This document shows positions 10,950 through 23,049 of a stretch of 64,000 nt of DNA, in pieces. The position numbers and the translations under genes are program-made. The DNA comes from Lineus longissimus (lineage: Eukaryota; Nemertea; Pilidiophora; Heteronemertea; Lineidae), in assembly GCF_910592395.1 (NCBI RefSeq), contig NC_088316.1, forward strand, positions 5,580,001 to 5,644,000, written 5' to 3'. Within the stretch, counting starts at the first letter, position 1. Each line of letters opens with the position of its first letter. Under the pieces are notes generated by a model. The model did not search any database, had not been told where the DNA came from, and worked only from the letters and a program-made list of their open reading frames with translations.

Positions 10950-13689
10950 AAAGCTACGTGTACATGTATGCCGTTTGGTAAATGCAAGGTGAAGACCCGG
11001 CGCGAATTGCTCCAATTAACCAGTCACTTTGTATATACGCGAGTACCACGGGTCGTCCCAGAATTTGAACGACTGATTGACGTACCTAACGGTGGATGTT
11101 CCCAAAGTTATTAAAGTTGGCCTCTATATATACCTACATAATAGCGCGGTAAATGCACCGATAATCGTGAAATATTCTCCACAAAAACTCAAATTAAGCG
11201 TGTATTTAATCGGGCTTGATGAGCACCCCTGACAGTGTGTCTTTTGACCCACTTTGTAGTGGATAAATTAGTAGGAGGGGATCTCCTCGCCTCGGATCAG
11301 GAATTTCATTATCAGTGACATTTAAAAAAAAAATTGTATCATACTAAAGTTCAATCATGGATATTTTTAGATGATCATTGGTCTATTTTTGGGCGGTACT
11401 TTTCTAAACCTTGTCTCACAGGCAATTATATACTACTGGTGTGCATAAGATATATAATGGCACTCTTCTGATACGCCTAATCATGCAGAACTCAGCGCGG
11501 ATTCGTTAGGTTCATATACCGATAACTATCCTCCTGGCGCAGAACCGGGATTATATTTATTGATGCGTCGTTCCGTCCTAGCTTCTTCTTCTTTATGAAC
11601 GTTCGCTCTGCACTTAACGGAGGAGAGAGCATTCCTCCTTCAAGGCCTAATGAGCGTTTTTGTGCCAATGTGCCACTACTGTTAGGCGCCAATTGGGTCT
11701 ATTGGCCTAGTGAATCCGCCTTTGGTCAAGTTCCAGTCTGAATTGGCCCATCCTTCCACTTTAATTTTGGCGGGACTGTAAGACTGAACATCGCCACTCT
11801 GAAGGATGCAGCATAATTAGCTGATTTCCCAAAGACTGGTTGTGCCAATCGATACGTTCGCGACTGTTTTAATGTCAATACAAAAGCTCGATAATGCAAT
11901 AGACATCATGTCCATTTTAAAGTTTATTCATGTGTTGTAGTCAGTTTGTTTACACACACATTACCTTCGTCATAATCAGCTTTCGGCGTTAATACATGCT
12001 GAAGGAAATTGCCGGGGGAAATAAATTCCCGGGATGTCAATATATATCTTTCGAGTTACAACCCAACGGTAGTTGTTTTCAATCGATAGCAACCACACGT
12101 TGCACGATATTGTAGCGCACGTCGTCAAAACATTGTGCGTTTTATCGCCACTTTTAAATGATGGAAATGGCAAACAAAGCAGAAGTGGCGATACAATATC
12201 GCGCAATGGCAGTGACTTGTTTTTTGGCAAACGTATGCAGCAAAGTTTCTCTCGCCAATAACAACTGTCCTTTTCCTTGCAAATATTTTCCGAGTAATTT
12301 TTGGTGCCAGTGCGCTATGAAAATGTCCAAGTCCCCCTCCGGGGTGGTATTTGATTTCCACTTATCCAAAAACATACGTACATGTACTTTGAAGCAATAT
12401 GTTTTTGATTCATCCTACATTCGCTTTGTCCGAGGACAAACATAACAAAGTCACAGCCAGAATGCCGGGCTACGACCACTTGAAGAGAATTGAAAATCGT
12501 GTGAACCAGAGCGGTCTTTATCGTTCGACATAACGCCTGTATCACCGTATCACCAGACAAGCTTTGTTGATGCTGCAGTGCTTTCGGGTCTTTTAACCAA
12601 ACAAAGCAAAAAACCCACACGTCTATGTCTACACTACCGCGTTGCAGGGAGACATTCACTCTGCTACACCTACATTTGGATGATCCAACTAGAGGCGACG
12701 GACAAACCGATAGGGTCTTTCCTGTCCTGGACAATAACTTTGTCTGTGCTCGTCAAAGTGATAAGGCGTCAGACTTTACTCAAATGATATTTCTTATTGC
12801 AAATAACATATCAGTGGGACTGTCTTCTGCGACTTGTCTTTCAGGGGAGTGCACTATTGTCAAAATATGTGCTAACGCAAAACGTGTCATGCTCTGGGAG
12901 TAAAGACTGGCATTAAATAGCGATGACAAGACATCAAAAGTGTTCAGTGGAGATGGTTGGTGCACGTGAATGTTTATACGAGACTCTAGTCAAATAATAA
13001 ACATTTATTTTTTGCGCTTTCACGAGTGACCTGAATAAGGGAAAGTGGTAAACATATTTTGTCAATATTGCTCATGTATGTTCGTTAACAGTTATATACT
13101 CACCATGTCGAGTTTATTTATGTTCATCAGAATACTGATCAATTGTCCGAGTTCGTGATAAAATGAAAGAAAAGCTTAACCACGGAGCTATCGACTCCAT
13201 AAGAGCCCGTAGTTCAAATAAGGTGCCTCGCGATGCATAGCCGTCAATGGTGTTCTCAATTCAATTCAATTCAACATTATTCTCCAAGACTATGTTTTCA
13301 TAGTCCGTTTACTCGGAACGCCAGCCATGAAAAGCCTGTGGAAGATGGACTATTGTTTGCCCGTGTTGACCTTATCAGGGTTTTTTTTGTTGCAGAGGTT
13401 GCCAATGCTAGATTGACCAAATGTCGAAGGTATTCCTTTTCAGATTCTATAACGAACCGCGCTCGTGGCAAGAATGGAATACAGGTGTCGAAGTTTGCTA
13501 AGTCATTTTTCGGGTTTATCCAGAAATACGATCCAGTTATTTAGGGTGAAAGTTCACTTAGATGCTTCATACGTAACGTACCGTACAATAATTTTTTGGG
13601 GAATCATTGTTATCAATGAATTATCCCCGGAATTATCACGAGTTAGTTGAAGTTGGGCAGTTTTGAGCCACGTATGGATACTTCAGCCA
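10950..13689. other. Gene-free stretch
   Basis: No recognisable coding exon. Around 12103-12204 there is a diverged inverted pair (CACGATATTGTAGCG and ATACAATATCGCGCA) that may be an old foldback element. A (CAATT)n-like run lies at about 13257-13272. Otherwise nothing supported. Confidence 0.35.
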
Positions 13690-14154
13690 TGTGTAAAATG
13701 TTTCGAAGTTATGCGTCGGTTCAAATTGGTTCTCAACGCCACCGCCAGTAAAACCAGGTGGTGAGGAGGCAGCACGGAGGTTCCGTAGTCGAGTTATTGC
13801 AAGCCAAAACGGGAAAAAATCAGGACCAAATATTAACCCCAGGAATGTGAAATATATTTCAGAAACCCATGGTCCATGTGGAAATCAGGCGATCGAGCAT
13901 ATTTGGTATTGCAGTGTGAGGTTTTTCGTTCTAAAATAACTCTTGGCATGGGGCCCGGGATTTTCCTAAAATTTGTCTAAAAAAAACAACATGGCGTTGC
14001 AGGGGGATCGACATCACATGACTTAACAATATGGCAAACAATATATGTATCAACCCCACTCGGTTTAGTGCGGTGCATGGGCCGCAACGATAGTGCAGTC
14101 GGGCATGTCAGAACCCCTGACTAAATCCACGATTGGCGCTTGACCTTCATCGAT

Positions 14155-14244
14155 CTCTCTGTAGCTCAGTTGGTAGAGCGGGGGACTGTAGTCGGAAGAG
14201 TTTAAGCCATCCCTAGGTCACTGGTTCGAATCCGGTCGGAGAGA
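14155..14244 (+). tRNA. tRNA-Tyr (GTA), intron-containing, copy 1
   Basis: Acceptor stem CTCTCTG (14155-14161) pairs with CGGAGAG (14237-14243, one T-G pair), discriminator A. The A box is TAGCTCAGTTGG; the B box is GGTTCGAATCC. Anticodon GTA sits in CTGTAG, with stem GGGGA/TCCCT. A 17-nt intron (14192-14208) follows position 37, the normal eukaryotic site, and tRNA-Tyr is one of the classic intron-bearing tRNAs. An oligo-T run just downstream fits Pol III termination. Confidence 0.92.
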
Positions 14245-14775
14245 CTTTTTTAAAAACATTTATCACTCTCATCAAATCTTCGGAAGTTATGCGTCGGTTT
14301 CGACCTTATGGTCTTCTGTGTACATTCTATATACATACATTTTCTTGATTTAAAAAAAATCAATGCTGGGATTTTCATACACGGCCGTGTTTATTGCCTG
14401 TGAGAGAATATCTCCCCCCCCCCCCCCCCCCACCCTAAAATCTCGGAGTTCCTATTTCAAAATCGACCTGAATTCTGTTAATTGTTATTACATGTATTAT
14501 CAAAAATCAAAGAAGCCCAAAATAATGTTTGCCAACCAAATAACTAACATTACAGGTGGCATGACAGGGCCTTTTTTAAAGCATATCAGAATTGCGAGCA
14601 CTAAATATGTGACAGTGATAGCACTAAGCTCGTGTTAACCACAGGGAGATCGCTAATCTGGGATCATAGCCGCACTATCGCTGCCGTGGGGAAGCCAGGC
14701 CGCAACGATAGCGCCGTCAGGAGCCCAGACTACAACCGACAGCCAATTGCATTGTTGGCGCCAACTCGTATCTAT

Positions 14776-14866
14776 CTCTCTGTAGCTCAGTTGGTAGAGC
14801 GGGGGACTGTAGTCGTGAGTTATATTGGTAATCCCTAGGTCACTGGTTCGAATCCGGTCGGAGAGA
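14776..14866 (+). tRNA. tRNA-Tyr (GTA), intron-containing, copy 2
   Basis: Same mature sequence as copy 1, with CTCTCTG (14776-14782) paired to CGGAGAG and discriminator A at 14866. The intron (14813-14830, 18 nt) differs in sequence from copy 1. A T-run follows after a few nucleotides. Confidence 0.92.
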
Positions 14867-15033
14867 CACTTTTTTATTCCACCACTCGTCCCCTTCGATG
14901 GTTACGCGTCTTTTTCGCCAGGTTCCACCAGCATCGGCACACTCAGGTAGCTGTTCGTTTGATCTCTGCCCAGACCGCAACGAGTATGGAGCCCAGACTA
15001 CAACCAACAGTCAACCGCATCTTTGGCGCCACT

Positions 15034-15125
15034 CTTTCTGTAGCTCAGTTGGTAGAGCGCACGGGGGACTGTAGTCGGGAATAAGTCATCCCCATAGGTC
15101 ACTGGTTCGAACCTGGTAGTGGAGA
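15034..15125 (+). pseudogene. tRNA-Tyr pseudogene (copy 3)
   Basis: Retains TAGCTCAGTTGGTAGAGCG, GACTGTAG, TAGGTCACTGGTTCGAAC and a short intron. It has a 3-nt insertion (CAC) after the D arm, a changed variable/anticodon 3' side (ATCCCCATAGG), and a 3' acceptor strand AGTGGAG that no longer pairs properly with CTTTCTG. This is a decayed member of the cluster. Confidence 0.8.
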
Positions 15126-15888
15126 CAATTTTTATTTATCATTATTCCCTTTCGGTGTAAATGGTTCCGAAGTTACGCCACTATAACGAACATGTACAGG
15201 CCCAGTTCCGTCAGCCTCGGCACACTCGGGTAGCTGGTAGCTACAAATCGAGGTGGGCCGTCACAGCAAACCTAAAGCCAGTCGAGAAGCGACTTTGTTT
15301 GAATTGCGAGTGTAACAAAGTAGAAGATGAAAGCATCTGCTGCCGGAATGTTCTTTGTATAGTCAGGATAGAATCGATTTGTTTTCGACCCTAGATTCCT
15401 TCACATCTTTCCAGGCTCTTAATATGAACAGAAATATCTTTCCTTATGTCATACAACCACGGTGACACTGAAATCTGTAAATGTGTTATCAACTTTATTA
15501 CAACATGTCTTGATAAAAGTCAACACAAGAATTCAACTCAACTGTAAACACTTACCAATACTAGAACAAATCGATTCTCACTTTATTATCAATATCATTA
15601 TAATCGTATCATTACATTTTGTATTATCATAATATTAGTATAGTCAGGTATTTCTAATTCCATCAGTCATATAAATATATCTATGTATTGTCCTGTGCTA
15701 TGAATGTGTATTTTATATTGCATTGTCTTAGAATGTAAGATCGAGCAATGAAATTTTTACTTACTTACCTACTTTCTTACTTACTTTGATCGCTGTAATG
15801 GCAGAATAAGTGAGGCCGCAACGAGTGTGGGAGCCCAGACTATACAACCAACAACCAAGCGCATTGGTGGCGCCAACTTTGTATCGAT

Positions 15889-15981
15889 CTCTCTGTAGCT
15901 CAGTTGGTAGAGCGGGGGACTGTAGAAGGAAATGTAGTGGTGGTCATCCCTAGGTCACTGGTTCGAATCCGGTCGGAGAGA
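15889..15981 (+). tRNA. tRNA-Tyr (GTA), intron-containing, copy 4
   Basis: Mature sequence identical to copies 1 and 2 by eye: acceptor CTCTCTG (15889-15895) with CGGAGAG (15974-15980), discriminator A. The 20-nt intron (15926-15945) is again different. A run of T from 15983 serves as Pol III terminator. Confidence 0.92.
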
Positions 15982-18347
15982 CTTTTTTTCATTTATTTTT
16001 TGCATTTCCCCAACATTATTTTATCATTCTTCATAATTTTTTCTCGTTTCTTTTACATCTATTTATTATTGTTTATAACTCTCCTCATAATTCTTTTTAT
16101 GTTTCCCAGTTTGTTTGTTATTCTCAGTCCCGTTAATACTGAATTGTGTACATGTACATTTATATGTATTATTTTCTTTCATAATACTTTCATTATAATT
16201 CCAGCCATTATTTTTGTTTATCACGCAGGTTTTGCCAACCATACGCTCGTAGATTTACGATGAACTCCCGAATGAAGGCCCCCCCCCCCGAAGTCCTCTC
16301 CACATCTACTTTTAAAACAGTCCACTGGGCACATAGTATCAGACTGAGACAGTGACCACTCGCCACTTTTGCAGCATGAAAAACAATCCATTTTTGGGAC
16401 TTTTGTGATAACTTCTCTCACCCAGCATTATGAATAATACAGTTTTTTCAACTTAGGTTTCGTTTCTCATAAGGGACAAGACATAGCACGACAAAAATAG
16501 TTTATTTTGTCCGAGTCGGTCCCATATCGCCGACTTTGATCCCATGACGTCTCCCAACCGACGGCGCATTTATAGGCCTACATGTACATGTACATAAACA
16601 AATTGTTTTTGTTACACCCCCTGATAAACCTCCCTCCTCACTTGCTGAGTAGCTGGACAAATTGTGTCTTTCTTTCATGGCCCTCCAGCGCCACCTGACA
16701 GCAATTTGAACTATGAACAGAGATCGCTTGCAGAATACAGTGTTTGAATTCCGCCCTGTTGTATTAATTGCAAGTACATGTATGTACATTTGAACCATCT
16801 AAACATTTTCTGTGGATTAGCGAGATAGGATTGGGGTGATATTTTGGCCTGTGTGCCGTTCGTTAGATATTTGAAACTTGTAACTGAACTTGAAAATTTC
16901 AGTATGCGTGTTTGTAAATAAATATAAATTGCCGGAATATCGATGTGTAGGCAGATACGTGTACATGCATATATACGAAAATTTGTACGCATATATAGGC
17001 CTACATGTATACACATGCAATAACTGCACTATGGCATTGTGTATAGGGCCTTACTGCATTTCTATTTTCCTGCGGAACCACAAGGGTTACGAACGGCATA
17101 TCCCTTTGAGGAAATCCTAAATCGAACCGAGGAATGACCAAGGGAAGTGTGGTGATAACTCACCTGGTAGTCAGCTGATGCTGACGACGAAATGATACAA
17201 TGTAGCCCGTTAAAATAGACTCCGATCCGCTGTACTCTTTTCGTGGGACGAGCCAGGCCAGTCTATAACGCAATGAGCTCTGAGAGAGGGAGGGGCTTGT
17301 CGATTGATTTCGCCGAGCTTTATATGGTTCCGCAAGCTGTCTAGCTACAGCGTTCTGCTATTTGAGGGGGCGGGCGAGGCTCAAGAAGGGACTAAAATAC
17401 ATGTGGTCGTTTTAGGCTTCAACCTATTCTGAGATGCTCGCCAGTTCTCGCATGAAATCCTGGTGCACCGCAGCCACTACCCGAGTATCCTGTCAAGCAA
17501 GCTCAATGCTGTCGTAGATTGCGACCTCGCGCCATCTACCAGGTGGTGTTGTAACTAGTGTGGATAAGCACTGCATATTATGGAAGAGACGATAAGACTC
17601 GCATTTGGAGATTGGGGCACAGGCACGTGGAAATACGAGATCAACTGACAACACAGGTAAAACAATCTTTTTGTGGGTTGTCAGTGGGAGTGTTTGTCAG
17701 TCGATTGGGGAGGGGGGGGGCAATTGATCTCTTATTTCCACGCGCCTGTGATAAGGGCTGCCATGGTTGCAGCCTTAGCACACACCCCCCCCCCGGCCTC
17801 GCGAAAGTTTGTAGCATGGTTAAAATAATGGCCGGGTATATTTGGCAAGCCGCTCGCCGAACAGGCATCAGTTTTTGCCCTGTTTGGAGAGCCGCTTGCC
17901 GAACAGCACTGAAAATCAACCATTTGGCAAGCCGGAGACTTTACAAGACATGTAGCTAATCGGAGAGCAGTGACGTCATATTTGAATTACTATGCGCATA
18001 ATTAACAATGGCCGATTTCTCGCTTTCGATTCATTTTCTTTAATACTAAAATCGTGTTTTTGTCAAAATCGATGGAGAGGAATATACACGAGTTTAACTG
18101 ATAAGTGTAATAAATGCATCGGGTAGATTGCTAAGGTCCTTCGCGAGCTTTAACTCCAGTAGTGTTGTTGACTGCTTTGCCATTGAATGATAATGAGCTC
18201 TTCGACAACTATAAATATTAATGAGCGAGTTCGGCTCTTCATTCAAACATTTGGGTTGAAACTGTTTTATTCTAAACAATCGACATTATTTGCTCTAATT
18301 TTATCCCCAAAGAGAATATGCTTGAATATTTTTTTTCTTCTTTGGAG
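15982..18347. other. Gene-free stretch
   Basis: The T-rich block 15983-16220 is followed by mixed sequence with TAGGCCTACATGTA words (16574, 16996). A 23-nt word GGGACGAGCCAGGCCAGTCTATA at about 17246 recurs near 23105, marking an unclassified dispersed repeat. Two similar words, AGCCGCTCGCCGAACAG and AGCCGCTTGCCGAACAG, occur at 17849-17905. No supported gene. Confidence 0.35.
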
Positions 18348-18664
18348 GAGACAAGACCACTACACCATTGCCTATTCATGAATCGGGACCAGACCAGAAC
18401 TATCAATTAGACGCGAGTATGTTTTTAACTGTCAAGTCTATATATGGAGAGTTATTGAAAAGATATTTTCTGTGGCATGTCGACAGGGCCAATTCAGTGC
18501 TCCCATTATTATAGGTAGGGGAGTTGAGGAGAGATCGAAGAGAGAGTCCACAACTCAGATCCGAATTTCAGATTCACAACCCCGTGCAGTAATTGATGCG
18601 ACGCGGTCAAACAATGACAAATTAACTGCTAAAAGGCTTTAAAAAGCAATGGAGGTCGAGGGTT
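18348..18664. mobile_element. Shorter, diverged copy of the TIR element at 59991-60433
   Basis: Begins with GAGACAAGACCAC, the exact TIR of the 443-bp element in segmental unit B. It shares internal words such as CTATCAATTAGACG, GTCAAACAATGACAAATTAACTGCTAAAAGGC and TGTGGCA.GTC. The 3' TIR is degraded (AATGGAGGTCGAGG). Boundaries on the right are approximate. Confidence 0.7.
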
Positions 18665-19819
18665 CCAGTTAATCGGTAGACCCACGAGTGCAAAGTTCTT
18701 AAACTTGTTAAAGATGGCGCTCAAGGAACGTAATTAAAAGACGTTCACTAGAGAGTAACAATGGAGGTTTATCAGGGGTTGTGTTAAAAAAATCTTTGAA
18801 GTAAAAATACGTTTACCTTATTGACATTTGTAATTGTGTACCATATCGCACATTTTGTAATGAATTAAGATAAAAGTGGGATGTTGCGATTGAATTGCAC
18901 TTGTCATCCGAAAATGAAACTTGTTTATCCTATCACACTCTCAAGCTCGACGTGTGATATACATGTGCATGTATATTGCCTTCTGAGGTCAAGACGCACA
19001 TGTAGTTCTGGTTTAAGTTGTTTATAATGCACTCTCTATCCCCATTTGCACTACATAGACTAGATTACAGTATATGAATAATATGAATACAGTTTGCATA
19101 AAATCAAGTACATGTAGTTGGAAAACACCTCTTTGTATTATTTCAATAAAAGTATACTAATGAAAAGCATTGTTTTTTCTTGCTACATGACTTGATTCAA
19201 AATTGCATCTTGATGAAATGAATCACAAATTTAGAGCTATCTACAGGTATTATGCAATTGCACACAAGACTGATGGCAATAACGAATACATAAAATTACT
19301 AGATCAGACCAGAAACAGCCGTAGCTTTACACTATACATGTATATACTTGTATGCACGGATGGGAAATTGTGATACGAAACTCTTTCAGAAAGGAAGGAG
19401 AACATCCTAGTATTCACATGGCGAAACTTGACAGCCTCAAATTAGGTCGCTTTTTGTAGAATTAAGCGGACGCAGTTGAAATTTATTACATTTTACGGTG
19501 GCTGGGACTCTACCTACATTACACTTGTCACAGATCTAAAATGGACAATAAATGCAAACTATGACGTAGTTTTGTAAAGCGCCAGATGTCGCCCCTCTAG
19601 CAAACCCGTTTTAACATGTTTTTGTTCTAAGAGACCATCTAAAAGACACCGTCACCGGATCAATGTATACAACAGAATCTTCATAAATTAGTTCAATATT
19701 ATATTTCAATGCCTTAGCTACGACCCCACCCATTCCCCATGGCTTGGTTTGTGAACGTAACGACCCGAATGGGTGCCTGTCCCCCCCCCCCCCCGAGATT
19801 GAATGTCCCCTCAGTCACG
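18665..19819. other. Gene-free stretch downstream of the minus-strand Shisa-like gene
   Basis: AT-rich DNA containing TACATGTA words and a lone TACGGTGGCTGGGA transposon-end word at 19494. It probably includes the 3' UTR of the minus-strand gene ending at 19820. A poly-C run lies at about 19780-19793. Confidence 0.35.
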
Positions 19820-22722
19820 TCAGTACTTCGGTAGATAGGCTGGAGCCACCATCCCTGGCTGAGCTTGTTCGTATCCCTGGCTGCTACCCTGCGGAGGATG
19901 GGACTGAGGTGGCTCGGCATACCCCTGCATTGATGGCTGGTGATGTCCCAGCATAAACGGTTGGTGTCCTGGCGACTGGTTGTAATGCTGGGGTTGGACT
20001 TGGTTGCTCGCAACTGGAACACGCAGAAAATGAACATTACATAAAAGTGATGTCAAAGTTCTCGAGATGTGTGACTTGCATTTCAATCACGTTATCCAGA
20101 GTTTGAGTTGAGGTTCCTCATAATAGTAGTGGGTCCCCAACTACTGTCAATGCCAATGGATGTACCACACAAGAATATTCAGCCAAAGTGTTGACGTGAT
20201 GCGGCATGCAATGAGGAAGCAGTTAAGGTCAAAATTATATTTGTAGGAACTCGTTGATATGTCTAGGTCTATCTCATATCAGACATAGTAACTTCAAGGA
20301 GACTAGAAGCATGAGCCTGGTGTACCAGCTCTTACATGAAATCGCCGATCGGTGTCTCTATCATGCACGATAGTCATCATCTAGTCGCCTTCTAGCCCAT
20401 CCTGAGATCAGGTTTTTGCTATACTCCTACCTCGTATACAAAATATCGAGAGGCGGAGAATATTTAAAACCACTGATTACGTCAGGATGCTACTAGCCGG
20501 GCTTACTAGTAACTGTGCATTGTGACCTGTAGACACCATCAAATACAGCGACTACTAGATATACGGTTGCCCGAAAATGCTATATTTCGGCACTGCGTGG
20601 GGTACCGCGGTCGAGCCTTGAACGAAAGTGGCCAAATCCCCGTATTTAACCCCCAAGATCTTGCAGTCTATTTAGTCCCGGTTAAAAGCTATTTATAAGA
20701 ATTACGAATCACTTACTCCTGACAGTTGTGATAGTTCCACCAGATTTTCTTACTGAGCATGCGCCGCAAGCGACGATTGGAATGACGATGATGAGGATGA
20801 GGAAGGCAACACCACCAACAGCGCCCCCTACAATACCCCTGTAATAATTAGAACTATTAACGACTACTGTACATGCCAGAACAGAAAATGCGTGCAGTAT
20901 TGTCAAAGTAAAGTGTCCACCACTGGAAAATCAGTAAGAAATCAAAATGGCCATCATCGAACTCTAGTATGAACATCGCTCGCGATCGTCAGTGTTGTTG
21001 CGGTCAGATATGTTGGGTAGTTGGTGGCGCTCCCCTCCTTGTTGAAAATCGGTCGCTTTATCTCCAGTAGAAGAACAGACATCGGGGAAAATGCAAGATA
21101 ACTGAGGTTTTTACTGTGCTTTATGATGATAATATTACATTATGGTCTTTGCCAAGAAATAATATAAAGATGCCACAACAACGTGACCATAGATTTTAGG
21201 TGATTTGCGCTCTTCGTTTGATTGTTAAGCAATTCGTAAAATGACAGAGATCCTCCCTGTTTTTGTCTCGTATAAAAGACGATTTTGATTTTCTCAAAGG
21301 ACTGCATGTTTTTTGTTTCAATCCATCAGTTCTCGAGCAATCCGTGGTCAGGCAATTGTAGTGATATATTTGTGGTCTTACCCGATTATTGTAGAACCCC
21401 TGCTGCTAGGAGTGCCGTATCGGTTGATACTGCTGCTGGTGTAGTCAAACTGCCTTTGGTTGCAACACGAATCCTGTCCTCCGACATACTCGGTGGAGCA
21501 ACACTTGGTGTCAGAGTACCTGGTGCAGGTTGTAGCAGAATAGCTGGAGGACACATATGGGAGGCAAAAATGAAGTCTGCAGCACTTGTCATTGCCCCAG
21601 AGTGAGGAGCAGCACCGTGCCGAGAAGAGGTTCGTACAGTAGTCAGTGGTGAATCCTCCCACTCCACGGCATGTGGTCCAGGCGAGGCCAAGAGCTGGGG
21701 GAAAGTGAGTATGTAAAGTCAGTGACCAGTATCAACATAAATTTGTATATACGTTCATTTTTATCTGAGGCGTATTTAATTAGGTGTCAAGTTGTATGTG
21801 CGGGTGGGGGTGGACGTGGGGGTGGGCCGCGCAGTAAGGAACGGCGGATGGGCGTGGGGTTTTGGGTCAAAACAGCTTTAAAATCAAGTTTTTCTGTCAA
21901 CTAAATTATTGTTAGAAATTCGTCACATTAACAAGCTCGAAATAATACAATCTCAATTATCAATTATCAACTTCGGCAAATTGAAGTGATCATCACGCGT
22001 GTTTTGGCTCATCACGACGTGTTGTGGCTCATTACGGCGCGTTTTGTTCAGAAAGGCGCGTTCCGGCGCCGGGTCGCACCAGAAATATTCCATCTTATAT
22101 CAAGGCTCACTGATTTGGCTCACACCCTCAAAACTTAACGATAATCACCAAGGGCTTCTCTGTCAGTACATAGCAAGAATAAAATGTTTGGGCCTTATAA
22201 CACTTGTATACGATGTGGAATCCGGAATGTCCATGTGGTTGGAAAGAAAAAAAAACATGAAATGGCAAATTTTGATTGGATGCGTGGGCATCTTAAACGT
22301 ATAGGAGTAAGAGACACAGCAGAATGCCAATGCCAGACAGCAGTGCAAACACCAACGCACATCCTACAGGACTGTCCCCTGTACCAGGATTTACGAAATA
22401 GATTCTGGCCAAAGGACACGAAGGTCGAAGAAAAGCTGTGGGGAACACAGCCGGACCTTCGGGCGACAAGCCGCTTCATCTCCGCCACAGGACTGAGGTT
22501 ATAGTACTTAGGCAGGTTGAACGCTGAAGAAGAAGAAGATTGGAACTGTCCAAAATTTTCGTTTTCCTAGAGGAACGTGTAGTGGGCCGTATTGCCCCAC
22601 CGGCGGGGTAAAATCAGCGAGAAAACCGTTCTGTTGACCAACCGAAATCAATAAGTCTTACCTGTGCAGGGTACGATTGAGGCAAGAAGAGCTATCAACG
22701 TGAGAATCCCAAATCGCAACAT
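19820..22722 (-). CDS. Secreted/single-pass Cys-rich membrane protein of Shisa / CYYR1 (STMC6) type, four exons, 229 residues
   Basis: Coding exons on the minus strand are 22722-22662, 21694-21382, 20838-20717 and 20013-19820 (690 nt). All junctions are GT-AG with matching phases: GTAAGA at 22661, CCCCAG before 21694, GTAAG at 21381, TTACAG before 20838, GTAAGT at 20716, TTCCAG before 20013. Exon 1 is a signal peptide (MLRFGILTLIALLASIVPCT). Exon 2 is an extracellular domain with many Cys, including paired CC (ARCCSS, DKCC, TKCC, DSCC). Exon 3 is the membrane helix (GIVGGAVGGVAFLILIIVIP) followed by Cys and basic residues. Exon 4 is a Pro/Gln/Tyr-rich cytoplasmic tail (PQHYNQSPGHQPF...AYLPKY). 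This order is that of Shisa/CYYR1/WBP1-type proteins, which act in trafficking or signalling; the exact orthologue is not assigned. Intron 1 hosts an antisense LINE fragment. Confidence 0.8.
22180..22535 (+). mobile_element. 3' end of a non-LTR retrotransposon (LINE), in intron 1 of the Shisa-like gene
   Basis: The plus-strand frame contains the conserved tail of many RNase H-bearing LINEs: a Cys/His motif (CQCQTAVQTPTHILQDCPLY), then 'LR..FWP', 'EEKLWGTQPDLRATSRFISATGL' and a stop. It is followed by a (GAA)n-type tail at about 22527-22540. Heavily 5'-truncated, antisense to the host gene. Confidence 0.75.
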
Positions 22723-22940
22723 CTTCAAAACTTGGTGGAACAATAATTACTAAAGTATCGTGAACAAAACTGTCTGATTTCGACTGCTCTACATGTAGCT
22801 ATATTGGAGTCAGCAGAATTAATTCTCATGCTACCATGGTAACGCCAATCCTATGACAATGTAACTAACGGCAAACGCGCAGCAGAGATTCGGCGAATCA
22901 TTGCCGATTTCAATATGATCAATAGTATCAATTGTTTGCG

Positions 22941-22989
22941 GCTGTTATAAAACACGGATTTCCGCGGAAATCCGCGTTTTATAACTGCC
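22941..22989. repeat. Near-perfect palindrome centred on CCGCGG
   Basis: Arms of about 24 nt read GTTATAAAACACGGATTTCCG and its complement with one mismatch and no loop. Short foldback; no coding or known element recognised. Confidence 0.75.
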
Positions 22990-23049
22990 GAATTGTTAGG
23001 GTTTTTTTTTTACGACAAATATATTGCTATAATCTGTCACAATTCTTCT

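Larger units (their letters stand above)
13690..15981 (+). repeat. Tandemly duplicated tRNA-Tyr locus (about four units with shared 5' flanks)
   Basis: Each tRNA-Tyr copy is preceded by a related ~90-nt block with the words CCGCAACGA, GGAGCCCAGACTACAACC and GGCGCCAAC. These begin at about 14698 for the second copy, 14972 for the third and 15812 for the fourth; a weaker version lies before the first. Other shared words occur between copies: GAAGTTATGCGTCGGTT (about 13704 and 14284), and CAGCATCGGCACACTCAGGTAGCTG (about 14930), matched by CAGCCTCGGCACACTCGGGTAGCTGG (about 15210). This indicates tandem duplication of a tRNA gene plus flank, with a degenerate upstream remnant. Confidence 0.7.

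Noticed and set aside
12103-12204. Possible foldback element
   Set aside because: Inverted similarity (ATATTGTA/TACAATAT cores) is short and too diverged to set ends or a target duplication.
14363-14638. 91-codon frame between tRNA copies 1 and 2
   Set aside because: Spans a poly-C run (about 14413-14431) that gives a Pro stretch; no domain.
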